Translations under genes and position numbers: made by a program
The notes under the pieces: generated by a model
What the model was told of the DNA's origin: nothing
The model's database searches: none
The model's input: the letters and a program-made list of their open reading frames with translations, nothing else
From: CAYFPS01 sp964345075
GTDB taxonomy: Bacteria; CAIWAD01
Assembly (NCBI GenBank): GCA_964345075.1
Contig: CAYFPS010000007.1
Location: 1-64,000, forward strand
DNA: 64,000 nucleotides
Reading direction: 5' to 3'
Part shown: piece after piece, positions 55,755 to 64,000 of the stretch
How positions within the stretch are numbered: position 1 is the stretch's first letter
How the letters are laid out: each line of letters opens with the position of its first letter

Positions 55755-55951
55755 GATAACCTCGTGAGAGTGTACGGGATGAAAGAAATGTCAAGGTAGC
55801 ATGTTGGTTTGAAGGTTCGCTTTCGGGAACTCGATCGGGAACTGCTCCTCCCGATCTGTCTGCTGCGCCTGACGCTTTGACATTCCCCCCTGCCTTTGCG
55901 ATTCTGAAAGGCTTTTTCAATCAAGGGCCAAAGGCCGGAAAAGGGAGTGTA

Positions 55952-58741
55952 ATGGCCGGAATCGATCATCCCTGGGCAGCCGTTCTGCCGCATGTGGAGA
56001 AACCCGCCCGCTATCTGGGTGGCGAGTTCAATTCGGTCATCAAGGACTGGGGGGACGAGGCCATTGTCTGCCGTTTTGCGCTGGCCTTCCCCGACCTCTA
56101 CGACATCGGCATGAGCCACCTGGGCACCAAGATCCTTTACAAGCTGATCAATCAGTGTCCGGATCTGCTGATGGAGCGCTCCTTCTGCCCCTGGATCGAC
56201 ATGGAAGAGCAGCTTCGCGCTGCCGGCCTGCCGCTAATCAGCCTGGAAAGCCATCGCCCGCTTGGGGAATTTGATGTGCTGGGCTTTTCGCTGCAATACG
56301 AAATGACCTACAGCAATGTCCTGACCATGCTGGATCTGGGCGGCGTGCCTCTGCGCACGGCGGAGCGCGCGGATCAGGACCCGATCGTGATTGCCGGCGG
56401 CCCCTGCGCCACCCATCCGGAAAGCATTGCGCCCTTCATTGACGCCTTTCTTGTTGGCGATGCCGAGGAAGCGCTGCCCGATCTTTTACGCCTTGTGGGC
56501 AGGTTGAAAAGCTCGGGTACGGCCAGAGCCGAAATCCTGCATCAGCTGGCACAGGTACCGGGCGTCTATGTGCCCTCGCTCTACTCGACGCGTATGGTGG
56601 AAGAGACCGGGCTGGAAGTGGTTGAAAAGCCGCTTCATCAGGACATTCCCGCCCGTGTGACACGCCGCCTGGTCGAGGATTTGAGCCAGTTTCCCTTTCC
56701 TGATGACTCTCCCATCGCGCTGAACGAGGCGATTTTTGATCGCCTGAGCATCGAAATCTCGCGCGGCTGCACCGAGGGTTGTCGCTTCTGCCAGGCGGGC
56801 ATGATCTACCGCCCGGTGCGCGAACGCAGTCCGGAAGACATCATTCAAACGCTGGAAAGCGCGCTGGACAAGGGTGGATTTGATGAGGCCAGCCTGACCA
56901 GCCTTTCCACAGCCGACTATTCCTGCATCTCGCCCCTGATCCGCGAGGTGATGAAAAAGCTTAGGCCAAAGAGGGTCGGTCTGGGCATTTCAAGCCTGCG
57001 CGCTTATGGCCTGGATGAGGGTCTGCTGGACGAGATCGCCACGGTCAAGGCAACGGGCCTGACCTTCGCGCCCGAGGCAGGCACTCAGCGCATGCGTGAT
57101 GTGATCAACAAGAACATTTCAGAAGAAGACATTCGGCGCACCTGCCACCGGGTTTTCGCCCGCGGCTGGCGCAAGATGAAGCTCTATTTCATCCTGGGCC
57201 TGCCGACGGAAACCGAGGAAGATCTGGAAGGCATTATTGAGATGGGGCGGAAGGCCTACCGGATTGGCCGCGAGTTCCATCGCAATGTGACCGTTACCGT
57301 TTCCGTCTCCAGTCATGTTCCCAAGCCGCACACGCCCTTCCAGTGGTGCGCGATGGACAGCATGGAGACGATCGCCGAAAAACAGGAATACCTCTGGCAG
57401 CGGGCCAGGCGTGCCGGCTTTCGCCTTCGCAAGCACGACATGCGCGTGAGCCATCTGGAAGGCATTATCGGACGCGGTGATCGTCGCGTGGCCGATCTGC
57501 TTGAATTGGCCTGGCGAAAAGGCGCACGCTTCGACTCCTGGGACGAAAGACTGGACTGGGAAGCCTGGCAGGAAGCGCTTGCTGAGTGGGAAGGCAATAC
57601 GGGCATTGACCGGCAGATCTTCCTGAAAACCCTGCCGCTGGATCCGCCCCTGCCCTGGGATCACATCGATGTGGGACTGGAAGAAGGCTTTCTGGCCGGT
57701 GAATACAGGCGCGCGCTGAACAACCGGCTCAGCCCGCCCTGCGGCAAGCCCAAAGGCGAGCAGGTGCATCACACCAACCTGGCCGATGCCAATGCCGATG
57801 AGCGCAAACTGGTCTGTTACCACTGCGGCATTGCCTGTGATCTTTCCGCCATGCGCCAGGAACGCAAGGATTTCCTCGAACAGCTGGGTGCCAGCGAGCC
57901 CTGGCAGGGCGGGAATCCTGGCTGGCGCGAGGCCGCCATGGAGCGTGTATCACGAGGCGAAGCGCCCCATGCCTTTGATCAGGGCAAGCCCATTCGCTTG
58001 AGGCTGCGCATGGAACGGCAGGGTATCGGACGCATGTTCAGCCAGCTCGACCTGGTGCGCGTGCTGCCGCAGGTCCTGCGCCGGGCGGGTTTGAATTTGT
58101 ATTACAGTCAGGGCTACAACCCGCACCCTGTGATGAGTTTTGCGCCAGCGATTCCTTTCATGGCCGGCAGTCTGGCCGATCTGGTCGATGTACAGCTGGC
58201 CATGCCGGAACTTCCGCAGGACCTTGACGAAAGGCTTTTCCGGGCATCTTCTCCGGGCATGGTGATCTCTCAGGCCGAAGAACTGGCCGAGGGCGCAGCT
58301 CCGCTTTCCAAGACCGTCGATTCCATGGACTGGCTGATTCAGCTGCCGGACACGGCCATGGGCCTGGATGCCGAGCAGGATCCCGCGCTGCTGCCCGAGC
58401 TTGTCAAAGCCTATCATGCATCACTTGATACGCGACTGGCTGATCCGACACCCATCAAGGTTCTGCGCAAGAACCGTGTACGCGAGATTGATTTGAGCGA
58501 GCAGGTCATGTCTGCCCGTGTGATACAAATTGGCACGGAAGGCCCTTCGGGGGACCTTGAACCAGGGCAGCCGGCCCTGCTTTACAGGCAGAAGATTGTG
58601 GCCGGAGCCGGTATCAAGCCGGAAGAACTAGTCCACGCACTCTTCGGCAACGAGCTTTCGGCCGTGGCCATTCTGCGGCTGGCCTGTTTGTGCGATGGTC
58701 AGGATGTGATGCAGGAGAGACCGGTGGCATGCCTGTCCTGA
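55952..58741 (+). CDS. Radical SAM protein fused to DUF2344 (TIGR03960/TIGR03936 type)
   Basis: The 929-aa protein starts at the ATG at 55952 (GGGAG upstream). An N-terminal B12-binding-like region (about 20-230) precedes a radical SAM core with cluster cysteines C273-x3-C277-x2-C280 (RGCTEGCRFCQAG), followed by a C-terminal DUF2344 domain (about 690-929, RLRMERQGIGRMFSQLDLVRVL). Many bacteria carry these as one fused or two adjacent proteins, often near ribosomal genes. The reaction is not established to my knowledge. The stop overlaps the following kinase start by 13 bp. Confidence 0.93.
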   Translation: MAGIDHPWAAVLPHVEKPARYLGGEFNSVIKDWGDEAIVCRFALAFPDLYDIGMSHLGTKILYKLINQCPDLLMERSFCPWIDMEEQLRAAGLPLISLESHRPLGEFDVLGFSLQYEMTYSNVLTMLDLGGVPLRTAERADQDPIVIAGGPCATHPESIAPFIDAFLVGDAEEALPDLLRLVGRLKSSGTARAEILHQLAQVPGVYVPSLYSTRMVEETGLEVVEKPLHQDIPARVTRRLVEDLSQFPFPDDSPIALNEAIFDRLSIEISRGCTEGCRFCQAGMIYRPVRERSPEDIIQTLESALDKGGFDEASLTSLSTADYSCISPLIREVMKKLRPKRVGLGISSLRAYGLDEGLLDEIATVKATGLTFAPEAGTQRMRDVINKNISEEDIRRTCHRVFARGWRKMKLYFILGLPTETEEDLEGIIEMGRKAYRIGREFHRNVTVTVSVSSHVPKPHTPFQWCAMDSMETIAEKQEYLWQRARRAGFRLRKHDMRVSHLEGIIGRGDRRVADLLELAWRKGARFDSWDERLDWEAWQEALAEWEGNTGIDRQIFLKTLPLDPPLPWDHIDVGLEEGFLAGEYRRALNNRLSPPCGKPKGEQVHHTNLADANADERKLVCYHCGIACDLSAMRQERKDFLEQLGASEPWQGGNPGWREAAMERVSRGEAPHAFDQGKPIRLRLRMERQGIGRMFSQLDLVRVLPQVLRRAGLNLYYSQGYNPHPVMSFAPAIPFMAGSLADLVDVQLAMPELPQDLDERLFRASSPGMVISQAEELAEGAAPLSKTVDSMDWLIQLPDTAMGLDAEQDPALLPELVKAYHASLDTRLADPTPIKVLRKNRVREIDLSEQVMSARVIQIGTEGPSGDLEPGQPALLYRQKIVAGAGIKPEELVHALFGNELSAVAILRLACLCDGQDVMQERPVACLS

Positions 58742-60546
58742 AGCGGCCACCCATTGTGCGCCAGACCTTCTGGGCGCTCTTTGGACTCAGCCTGCTGACG
58801 CTGCTGGTCATGATCTGGATTGCTGCCCAGAGCGCGCGCGATCTCATCTATAACCAAAGCAGAAGCGAGCTCGAAGACCGGGCCAAACTGATTCGCAATC
58901 AGCTGGAACTGCTGTGTGAAGCGGACAGCCTCTTCCTTAAACAATCAATGCGCGCAGACCACTGGCTGAAAGCGCTGGCCAGTGGCCACCAATTGCGTAT
59001 CACCTTGATCGACAGTGCGGGAATTGTGCTGGGTGATACACACGAAAACCCGCTGCAGATGGACAACCATGCCAATCGACCGGAGGTGATGCGCGCGCTT
59101 GAAGGAGAACTCGGCTCCAGCGATCGCTACTCTTCCACCCTCGAGCATCCACTGCTTTACGTTGCGCTGCCCGTACTCAATACACGGCCGCCCGTGGTTC
59201 TGCGCACATCCATGGCCCGCTCGGCGATCACAGAGGAGATCGGCCTGATCCAGCAGCGCCTGATGCAGGGGGGATTGCTCGCACTGGTGATTGCCGCTCT
59301 GCTTGGCTTATGGAGTGCCCGCCGCATCAGTCGCCCCCTTGAAACCATGCGTCTCTCGGCAGACAGGATTTCTGCTGGCGATCTGGATCATCGCCTTCCT
59401 GTCGAGCACAGAAGCATGGAGCTGGTTGCCCTGGCCACCTCGGTCAATCAGATGGCTCTCAAACTGGCCGACCAGATTCATCGGCTGGATCGCGAAAAGC
59501 GCGAGCGGGATGCTCTTCTGACCGGAATGGACGAAGGGGTGATCGCGCTGGATCGTGGAGGTCGAATTCAGTCCTGCAATCCAGCTGCGGAAAGACTGCT
59601 TGGGCTTGAGGACTATCCGGTGGGTGCCCGCCTGAAGGACCTGCTGAGTGATCCCGAGCTGTCCTCCCTGCTCGAACAGGGCTGGGCCGGGCGCATCGAA
59701 ATCGAGCACGCCTTCAGAGGACTAATGCTGCGCATCCATGCCCTGGTTCTCGAGGATGCTGGCAGCAGCGGAAAACTCCTTCTGGCCGTTTTCAGCGATG
59801 TGACACACATCCATCAGGCCGAAGAGCAAAGAAAACAGTTCGTCTCCAATGTGAGTCACGAACTGAGAACACCCGTCACCGCCATTCAGGGCTTTGTCGA
59901 AACCCTTCTGGACGGGGCCCTTGAAGACAGGCAAGTCGCACGGCGACATCTGCAGATCATTGAACGGCAGGCCATTCGCCTGAATGCAATCATTGAGGAT
60001 CTGCTGACGCTGGCCCGTATGGAACGGCTTCAGGCGGAACAGGGCCTTCAGGTGCAGCCAGTCAACCTCTGCCAGCTTGTATCACAGATCATTCAGGATC
60101 ACGCTCAAATGGCGCTGAAGGCTGGTGTGGATGTGCATTTCAACTGCGACTGCAATCGTGCCGTGGATCACCATGCAGAGCTCGATGCTCATCTCTACGA
60201 GCGTGCCGTGATCAACCTGCTGATCAATGCTCTGCGTTATGGTGGCGAAAAGAGCCGTGTGGAGCTACGTCTGCAGGCTGAAGAACAGGATGGACGAGCC
60301 GGCTACAGGCTTGATGTCATCGATCAGGGCTGTGGCATCGCGGCCGAGAATCAACCCCGAATCTTTGAACGCTTTTTTGTGGTAGACAAGGCCCGCTCGC
60401 GTAGTGTTGGCGGAACCGGACTGGGCCTGGCCATCGTCAAACATTCAGCGATGGTTCATGGCGGTATGGTCGGGGTGGAAAGTGAAGTCGACAAAGGTAG
60501 CCGCTTCTGGATCTGGATCCCTGCCCGGCAGCCCGTTCGGACCTGA
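58729..60546 (+). CDS. PhoR-like membrane sensor histidine kinase
   Basis: The 605-aa protein has a first membrane helix (about 14-34), a periplasmic sensor (about 35-178), a second helix (about 181-198), HAMP (about 198-250), PAS (about 260-355), and HisKA with H377 (VSHELRTPVTAIQGF), then an HATPase with DQGCGI and GGTGLGLAIV. This is the PhoR/VicK layout. No response regulator is adjacent, so its partner is elsewhere. The ATG at 58729 overlaps the radical SAM stop; a longer frame to 58690 is less likely. The last 91 bp overlap the convergent S66 gene. Confidence 0.93.
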   Translation: MPVLKRPPIVRQTFWALFGLSLLTLLVMIWIAAQSARDLIYNQSRSELEDRAKLIRNQLELLCEADSLFLKQSMRADHWLKALASGHQLRITLIDSAGIVLGDTHENPLQMDNHANRPEVMRALEGELGSSDRYSSTLEHPLLYVALPVLNTRPPVVLRTSMARSAITEEIGLIQQRLMQGGLLALVIAALLGLWSARRISRPLETMRLSADRISAGDLDHRLPVEHRSMELVALATSVNQMALKLADQIHRLDREKRERDALLTGMDEGVIALDRGGRIQSCNPAAERLLGLEDYPVGARLKDLLSDPELSSLLEQGWAGRIEIEHAFRGLMLRIHALVLEDAGSSGKLLLAVFSDVTHIHQAEEQRKQFVSNVSHELRTPVTAIQGFVETLLDGALEDRQVARRHLQIIERQAIRLNAIIEDLLTLARMERLQAEQGLQVQPVNLCQLVSQIIQDHAQMALKAGVDVHFNCDCNRAVDHHAELDAHLYERAVINLLINALRYGGEKSRVELRLQAEEQDGRAGYRLDVIDQGCGIAAENQPRIFERFFVVDKARSRSVGGTGLGLAIVKHSAMVHGGMVGVESEVDKGSRFWIWIPARQPVRT

Positions 60547-61511
60547 ATCGCCTCGACGCATGCTTGCCATCCCAGCGGAAGGCAGATCCGCGGCTCGCTG
60601 TGACCAAAAGGCATTGAACGTATCACGGGCCTGCCCTCCTGCACAAGATGATCTGAAACAAGCTCATCAAGACTGAAAGTACTCTTGTCCGGGTCCGGCT
60701 CATCACAGTTCATGAAGCTCCCCAGCAGCACGGCCCTGCATTCTTTCAACCAGCCACATGCGACCAGTTGCGCCAGATGACGATCCAGCCTGAAAGGATA
60801 TTCACCGTGATCTTCCAGCAGCAGTGTCGATTCGCCCGGGGCGGCTCCGGCTACACCACATAGACTTGTCAGAACGCTTAGATTCCCGCCAAACAGCGGG
60901 GCTTCTCTTCTGCCTGGGGACAGCACGGATTCCTGTGGAAAAAAGAGCTCCAGCAAATAGCCACGCTGTGATACAAACACCCGGGCGGCATGATCCGGAA
61001 CTTCGGTCCCTTCCAGGAGATTCCATTTTCCATCGTGAAGCACCGCCCGCAGGCTGCCAGAACCACTGTCCAGCCAATCGAAAAGGCTGGCAATGGATGC
61101 GGCACTTAGCGGATCCATGGCTGTGTAATACTCGGTGGCGCCCATGGGACCATGCCAGCAGGGCCAGCCATGCTTTGCCAGCAGCAGATTCTGCAGGCTG
61201 GTCAGGTCGCTGTAACCAAGCAGAACCGGTCGCCGGGTACAGGCTGCGAGTTTTTCGTGATCCAGTGCAGGCAGCAGGCGCAGGCAACCGAAGCCGCCAC
61301 GCAGCGCCCAGACCAGATCACACTCGCTGTCACACAACGCCGCCATCAAATCAGCCAGGCGATCCTCATCACGGCCTGCAAGATGTCCATAGACCTGGCG
61401 AACACGTGCACCCTCGATCACCTGATGGCCTTCACTCTCAAGCCGCTTGACAAGCAACTCAATCCGCTCAGGCGCCACAGGACCGGCAGGGGCAACAAGT
61501 CGAATGCGCAT
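60456..61511 (-). CDS. LD-carboxypeptidase, S66 family
   Basis: The 351-aa serine peptidase releases the terminal D-Ala from murein tetrapeptides in peptidoglycan recycling. The nucleophile is S101 (LLGYSDLTSL), with the charge-relay Glu in LLEDHGEYPFRLDRHL and His in MPFGHSEPRI. After the family end (LPLGWQACVEAI) about 25 more residues run into the 3' end of the convergent kinase gene. No signal peptide, so it is cytoplasmic. It starts directly after the stop of the GWxTD gene. Confidence 0.92.
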   Translation of the reverse strand: MRIRLVAPAGPVAPERIELLVKRLESEGHQVIEGARVRQVYGHLAGRDEDRLADLMAALCDSECDLVWALRGGFGCLRLLPALDHEKLAACTRRPVLLGYSDLTSLQNLLLAKHGWPCWHGPMGATEYYTAMDPLSAASIASLFDWLDSGSGSLRAVLHDGKWNLLEGTEVPDHAARVFVSQRGYLLELFFPQESVLSPGRREAPLFGGNLSVLTSLCGVAGAAPGESTLLLEDHGEYPFRLDRHLAQLVACGWLKECRAVLLGSFMNCDEPDPDKSTFSLDELVSDHLVQEGRPVIRSMPFGHSEPRICLPLGWQACVEAIQVRTGCRAGIQIQKRLPLSTSLSTPTIPP

Positions 61512-62834
61512 CTAGAATCCCGGATCCATAACCAGCTGGTAGTCGCCAAATCCAGCGCGATCGATGAAGAGGAATTCGCGACCAATGGACTCGTAGCTCC
61601 AGCGCTCCCAGGCCGGGTAGTCCATTGATCCTTCAAATCGCTCGACTTCATCCGGATCACCATGAATCATGTAGACACGGCCTCGATCACTGCGCCAGCC
61701 CGGAAAGCGGCTCCAGGAAAAGCGCTGGTCGGCGAATTCGGCCCTGCGGTAATACTCGCGCATCAGCTCGTTGTCTTCCGTTTCCGGGTCCGGGTCCACG
61801 GATTTCCAGAATTCCTCAAAGCCTTTCTTCTTCAGCTCCATCGGACTTTCGGCCAGATTCCGGTAGCGCTTGCCGGGAAGGATATAGCGCAGCTGTTCGA
61901 TGCTGCGATCCAGATCACTGGGCGTGCCGGGACTTCCCCGCCAGCGCAGCTGAAAGGTCGCCTCGGCAGCGTGGTGAACCCTCTCTGGCCCTCGTTTGGC
62001 AAGAAAACCGCTGCGACCAACATCCTCGACGGCAGGGTCAAGCACTTCAATCAGCATGCGGTAATCGCCGGAGGCAAGCCGGTCGAGGGGCACCTGCAAC
62101 AGGTTGCGTGATACACCGGCCGGATATTCCCGCTCAATTCGCCGATCATGCACCTGATTCTCCCTGCGATCCTCAATCAGGCTGTGCAGTGCCAGCTTGC
62201 GTGCCTCCCTGGACCAAACCTCGTAATACACAACCAACTCTTCAGGATGTGCGCCACCGTGTCCGGTCACAAAGGGCTGGCTGTCCAGTCCAGATGGCTC
62301 CAGGCTGTCTGCATCACAGATCAGCCATAGCCGCGAAATCGCCCAATCCCGCTCGCTTAAGTCAGGAACCAGAAATCGGCCTTCCCGCCGAAAAATGCGT
62401 CGACTGTTCAGATCCTGCAGCTCGACCCACCAGGTGTATTCGCCGGGTTCCACGGCTGCTTGGAAGCGATGCAGTTGCAGTTCCAGATCCGCGGCCTGAG
62501 GAAAGCCGTCGATCCTGAGTTCACGCCGCTCGTGGCGCGAAGCGACACTGCGCTGCTTGCGTCCCTTGCCCTGCAGGATTTCCAGAGTGACTTCCCAACC
62601 AGCTTCGTAGGCACCCGATCCGGCCTCGCCGCGCCTGAACTGCAGGTCCTCGGCTGACAGCACACAGGTGAAGACCTGTGTCTCATGGGCAAGGTTCAAG
62701 GAATCCAACTGCAGGCTGGATGAGTGCAGCACATGAAAATCCGGCTCCCAGCGCCTGTTGGAAAACATGTCGCCGGCCGCTGAACTCACCTGTATCACAA
62801 GCAGCAGCAAGGCAAGCCGCATGATCCACTTCAT
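61512..62834 (-). CDS. GWxTD-domain exported protein
   Basis: The 440-aa protein has a signal peptide (about 1-20, LLLLVIQVSSAAG), a beta-rich N-terminal part (about 30-290), and a C-terminal GWxTD-type domain: FPGWRSDRGRVYMIHGDPDEVE, then YPAWERWSYESIG and a final FLFIDRAGFGDYQLV (quoted in parts). GWxTD proteins are frequent in FCB bacteria and of unknown role. The signature Thr is Ser here (GWRSD). ATGA overlap with rimO upstream. Confidence 0.88.
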   Translation of the reverse strand: MKWIMRLALLLLVIQVSSAAGDMFSNRRWEPDFHVLHSSSLQLDSLNLAHETQVFTCVLSAEDLQFRRGEAGSGAYEAGWEVTLEILQGKGRKQRSVASRHERRELRIDGFPQAADLELQLHRFQAAVEPGEYTWWVELQDLNSRRIFRREGRFLVPDLSERDWAISRLWLICDADSLEPSGLDSQPFVTGHGGAHPEELVVYYEVWSREARKLALHSLIEDRRENQVHDRRIEREYPAGVSRNLLQVPLDRLASGDYRMLIEVLDPAVEDVGRSGFLAKRGPERVHHAAEATFQLRWRGSPGTPSDLDRSIEQLRYILPGKRYRNLAESPMELKKKGFEEFWKSVDPDPETEDNELMREYYRRAEFADQRFSWSRFPGWRSDRGRVYMIHGDPDEVERFEGSMDYPAWERWSYESIGREFLFIDRAGFGDYQLVMDPGF

Positions 62835-64000
62835 GTGCTTTCTCCCTGCTCAAGGGGCTCTGCAAAGAGGTCGTACTCCATTGCTTCCGTGTAGCGGACA
62901 CGCAGGAATTCACCCAAGGGATGAATGCCGCGGACTTCAACCGAGTTGTCGATATCCAGCGCGTCTCGACGGGAACGGCCCAGACTTGTGCCGGTGGCCT
63001 CGTCAATTTCGTCGATCAGAATCAGGTCTTCTTCGCCAACAAGCGTTTGATTGGCAGCAAGACTGATCTCCGCCTGCTGGCTCATCAACCGGTCCATGCG
63101 CTCTTCGGCCACTTCGCGGGGAATCTGCTCATCAAGTTTGAGCGCGGGCGTGCCCTCTTCCTGACTGTAAAGAAACGCCCCCAGACGGTCGAAGGGCTCG
63201 CTTTTGCAGAAGTCGAGCAGTTCCTGGAATTCGGCCTCGCCTTCTCCGGGAAAACCAAGAATGATCGATGTGCGCAGGATCAGACCCGGCACTGTATTGC
63301 GCATCATGCGCATGGTGCGTGAAAGGCTCTCCGCATCGCCGCGCCGGGCCATGCGCTTCAGCACACTCCCTGATACATGCTCGACCGGAAAATCCAGATA
63401 GGGCAGAACGTGATCCAGATCGGCCATGCTCTGCGCGAAGCGCTCATCGACCAGGGGCGGATGGCTGTAAAGCAGACGGATCCACTGGACGCCACAACCA
63501 TTTAACGCAGCGAGAAGCTCGTTGATATCCGGCCCCTGTGTATCACGGCCATAGGAGCTGATTTCCTGACCAATAATGTTCAGCTCCTTTACCCCTCGGG
63601 AAGCCAGATGGCTCGCTTCGGCAACCAGGTCTTCCACACTGCGACTGCGCATGCGACCGCGCATCAGGGGAATGCTGCAGTAGGTACAGCGCTGATCACA
63701 ACCATCGGAGATGCGCAGGTAGGCGCTGTGTCTGGGGCTGAGCAGCGTGCGGCCGGTAAAGAGCTCCAGACTGTCCCGCCCGGCGGCTGCTGGTTTAAGC
63801 CCCATGTCTCGCAGCATCGTACCGAACTCACCCACGCCGTATACGCCATCCAGCTCAGGGATCTCGCGGCGAATCTCATCACGGTAGCGCTCGCTCAGGC
63901 AGCCCATCACAACCACGCGGCGACCGGCATGCTCTTTTTTCAGCTCCACGGCCTCCATCACCGCATCGATGCTTTCGACCCGGGCCGCATCGATGAAGCC
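62831..64000 (-). CDS. rimO: Ribosomal protein S12 methylthiotransferase RimO (5' end beyond window)
   Basis: Coding continues to the window edge: GFIDAARVESIDAVMEAVEL precedes the first ATG at 63961, so the true start and the first cluster cysteines lie outside. Visible are MGCLSERYRDE (methylthiotransferase domain), the radical SAM cluster CDQRCTYCSIP, LPYLDFPVEHVSGSVLKRM (typical of RimO over MiaB) and a C-terminal TRAM-like domain. It methylthiolates an aspartate of S12. It heads the run rimO-GWxTD-S66 on the minus strand. Confidence 0.93.
   Translation of the reverse strand, partial: GFIDAARVESIDAVMEAVELKKEHAGRRVVVMGCLSERYRDEIRREIPELDGVYGVGEFGTMLRDMGLKPAAAGRDSLELFTGRTLLSPRHSAYLRISDGCDQRCTYCSIPLMRGRMRSRSVEDLVAEASHLASRGVKELNIIGQEISSYGRDTQGPDINELLAALNGCGVQWIRLLYSHPPLVDERFAQSMADLDHVLPYLDFPVEHVSGSVLKRMARRGDAESLSRTMRMMRNTVPGLILRTSIILGFPGEGEAEFQELLDFCKSEPFDRLGAFLYSQEEGTPALKLDEQIPREVAEERMDRLMSQQAEISLAANQTLVGEEDLILIDEIDEATGTSLGRSRRDALDIDNSVEVRGIHPLGEFLRVRYTEAMEYDLFAEPLEQGEST

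Larger units (their letters stand above)
2408..63546. repeat. Dispersed 8-mer GTGATACA/TGTATCAC, 51 exact copies
   Basis: Counted by eye, 28 copies read GTGATACA on plus and 23 read TGTATCAC. By 8-kb bin from the left: 9, 4, 10, 6, 9, 4, 1, 8. A random 8-mer would appear about twice on both strands together. Nearly all are inside genes, in any frame that avoids TGA. Frequent one-mismatch relatives such as GTGATACG also occur (for example 38112, 39346, 44164). The base after the motif is most often A or C. The largest gaps are 8578-14978, 41917-48057 and 48066-57945. Confidence 0.95.

Noticed and set aside
2408..63546. GTGATACA as a Chi, KOPS or transcription-factor site
   Set aside because: Strand balance, placement inside unrelated genes in all permitted frames and sheer density do not fit; full-genome polarity would be needed to exclude the first two completely.

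Overview
The window reads as one bacterial chromosome segment of roughly 60% G+C (judged by eye), densely packed, with many 4-bp ATGA, GTGA or CTGA gene overlaps and two short runs of N (scaffold gaps). Several genes point to the FCB side of the tree: a C-terminal type IX (Por) sorting tail on a secreted DUF4397 protein, a GWxTD-domain protein, a gingipain-like C25 peptidase beside a Porphyromonas-type peptidylarginine deiminase, and a TonB receptor with an N-terminal carboxypeptidase-regulatory-like domain. It also has a flagellum and a chemoreceptor, so it is not a typical Bacteroidetes. A flagellated FCB-candidate lineage is my best guess; the exact phylum is not determinable here.

Layout. 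1-460: non-coding tandem repeats. 0.46-10.3 kb (minus strand): two-component pair, GlcG-like protein, PHP phosphoesterase, nadA, pepA, ispH, dxs, nrnA. 10.4-14.6 kb: DUF2400 protein, an exported protein, TonB receptor. 14.7-16.9 kb: chemoreceptor. 17.0-20.4 kb: FKBP lipoprotein with split lysine-ketoglutarate reductase and saccharopine dehydrogenase. 20.6-26.9 kb: secreted deiminase, hemerythrin, gingipain-like protease. 27.0-30.3 kb: epimerase, GDPD, DUF4397/T9SS-tail protein. 30.4-35.6 kb: a CarH/LitR-type B12 photoreceptor regulator with its fatty-acid/flavin gene set; three promoter regions share 11-bp-spaced TnnACA operators. 36.1-37.1 kb: repeat-rich non-coding DNA. 37.1-41.8 kb: B12 riboswitch plus btuB-F-D-C. 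41.9-46.2 kb: fliM-Y-O-P-Q-R. 46.4-52.9 kb: aroB, aroQ, a D-x-Y repeat/HEAT-like protein, a flippase, DUF1189. 53.3-64 kb: rpmB, a degenerate Clp-like AAA+ protein, a fused radical SAM protein, a sensor kinase, S66 peptidase, GWxTD protein, partial rimO.

The strongest unexplained signal is the 8-mer GTGATACA (reverse TGTATCAC). I count 51 exact copies against about two expected by chance. They are balanced between strands, lie mostly inside genes, force the rare ATA codon in several proteins, and sit beside two terminators. This looks like a DNA-uptake-type signal that I do not recognise from known systems. Other leading observations are the linked gingipain/deiminase pair, the CarH operator set with apparently leaderless mRNAs, a Clp ATPase with both catalytic centres eroded, and two CTG starts at CTGA overlaps.
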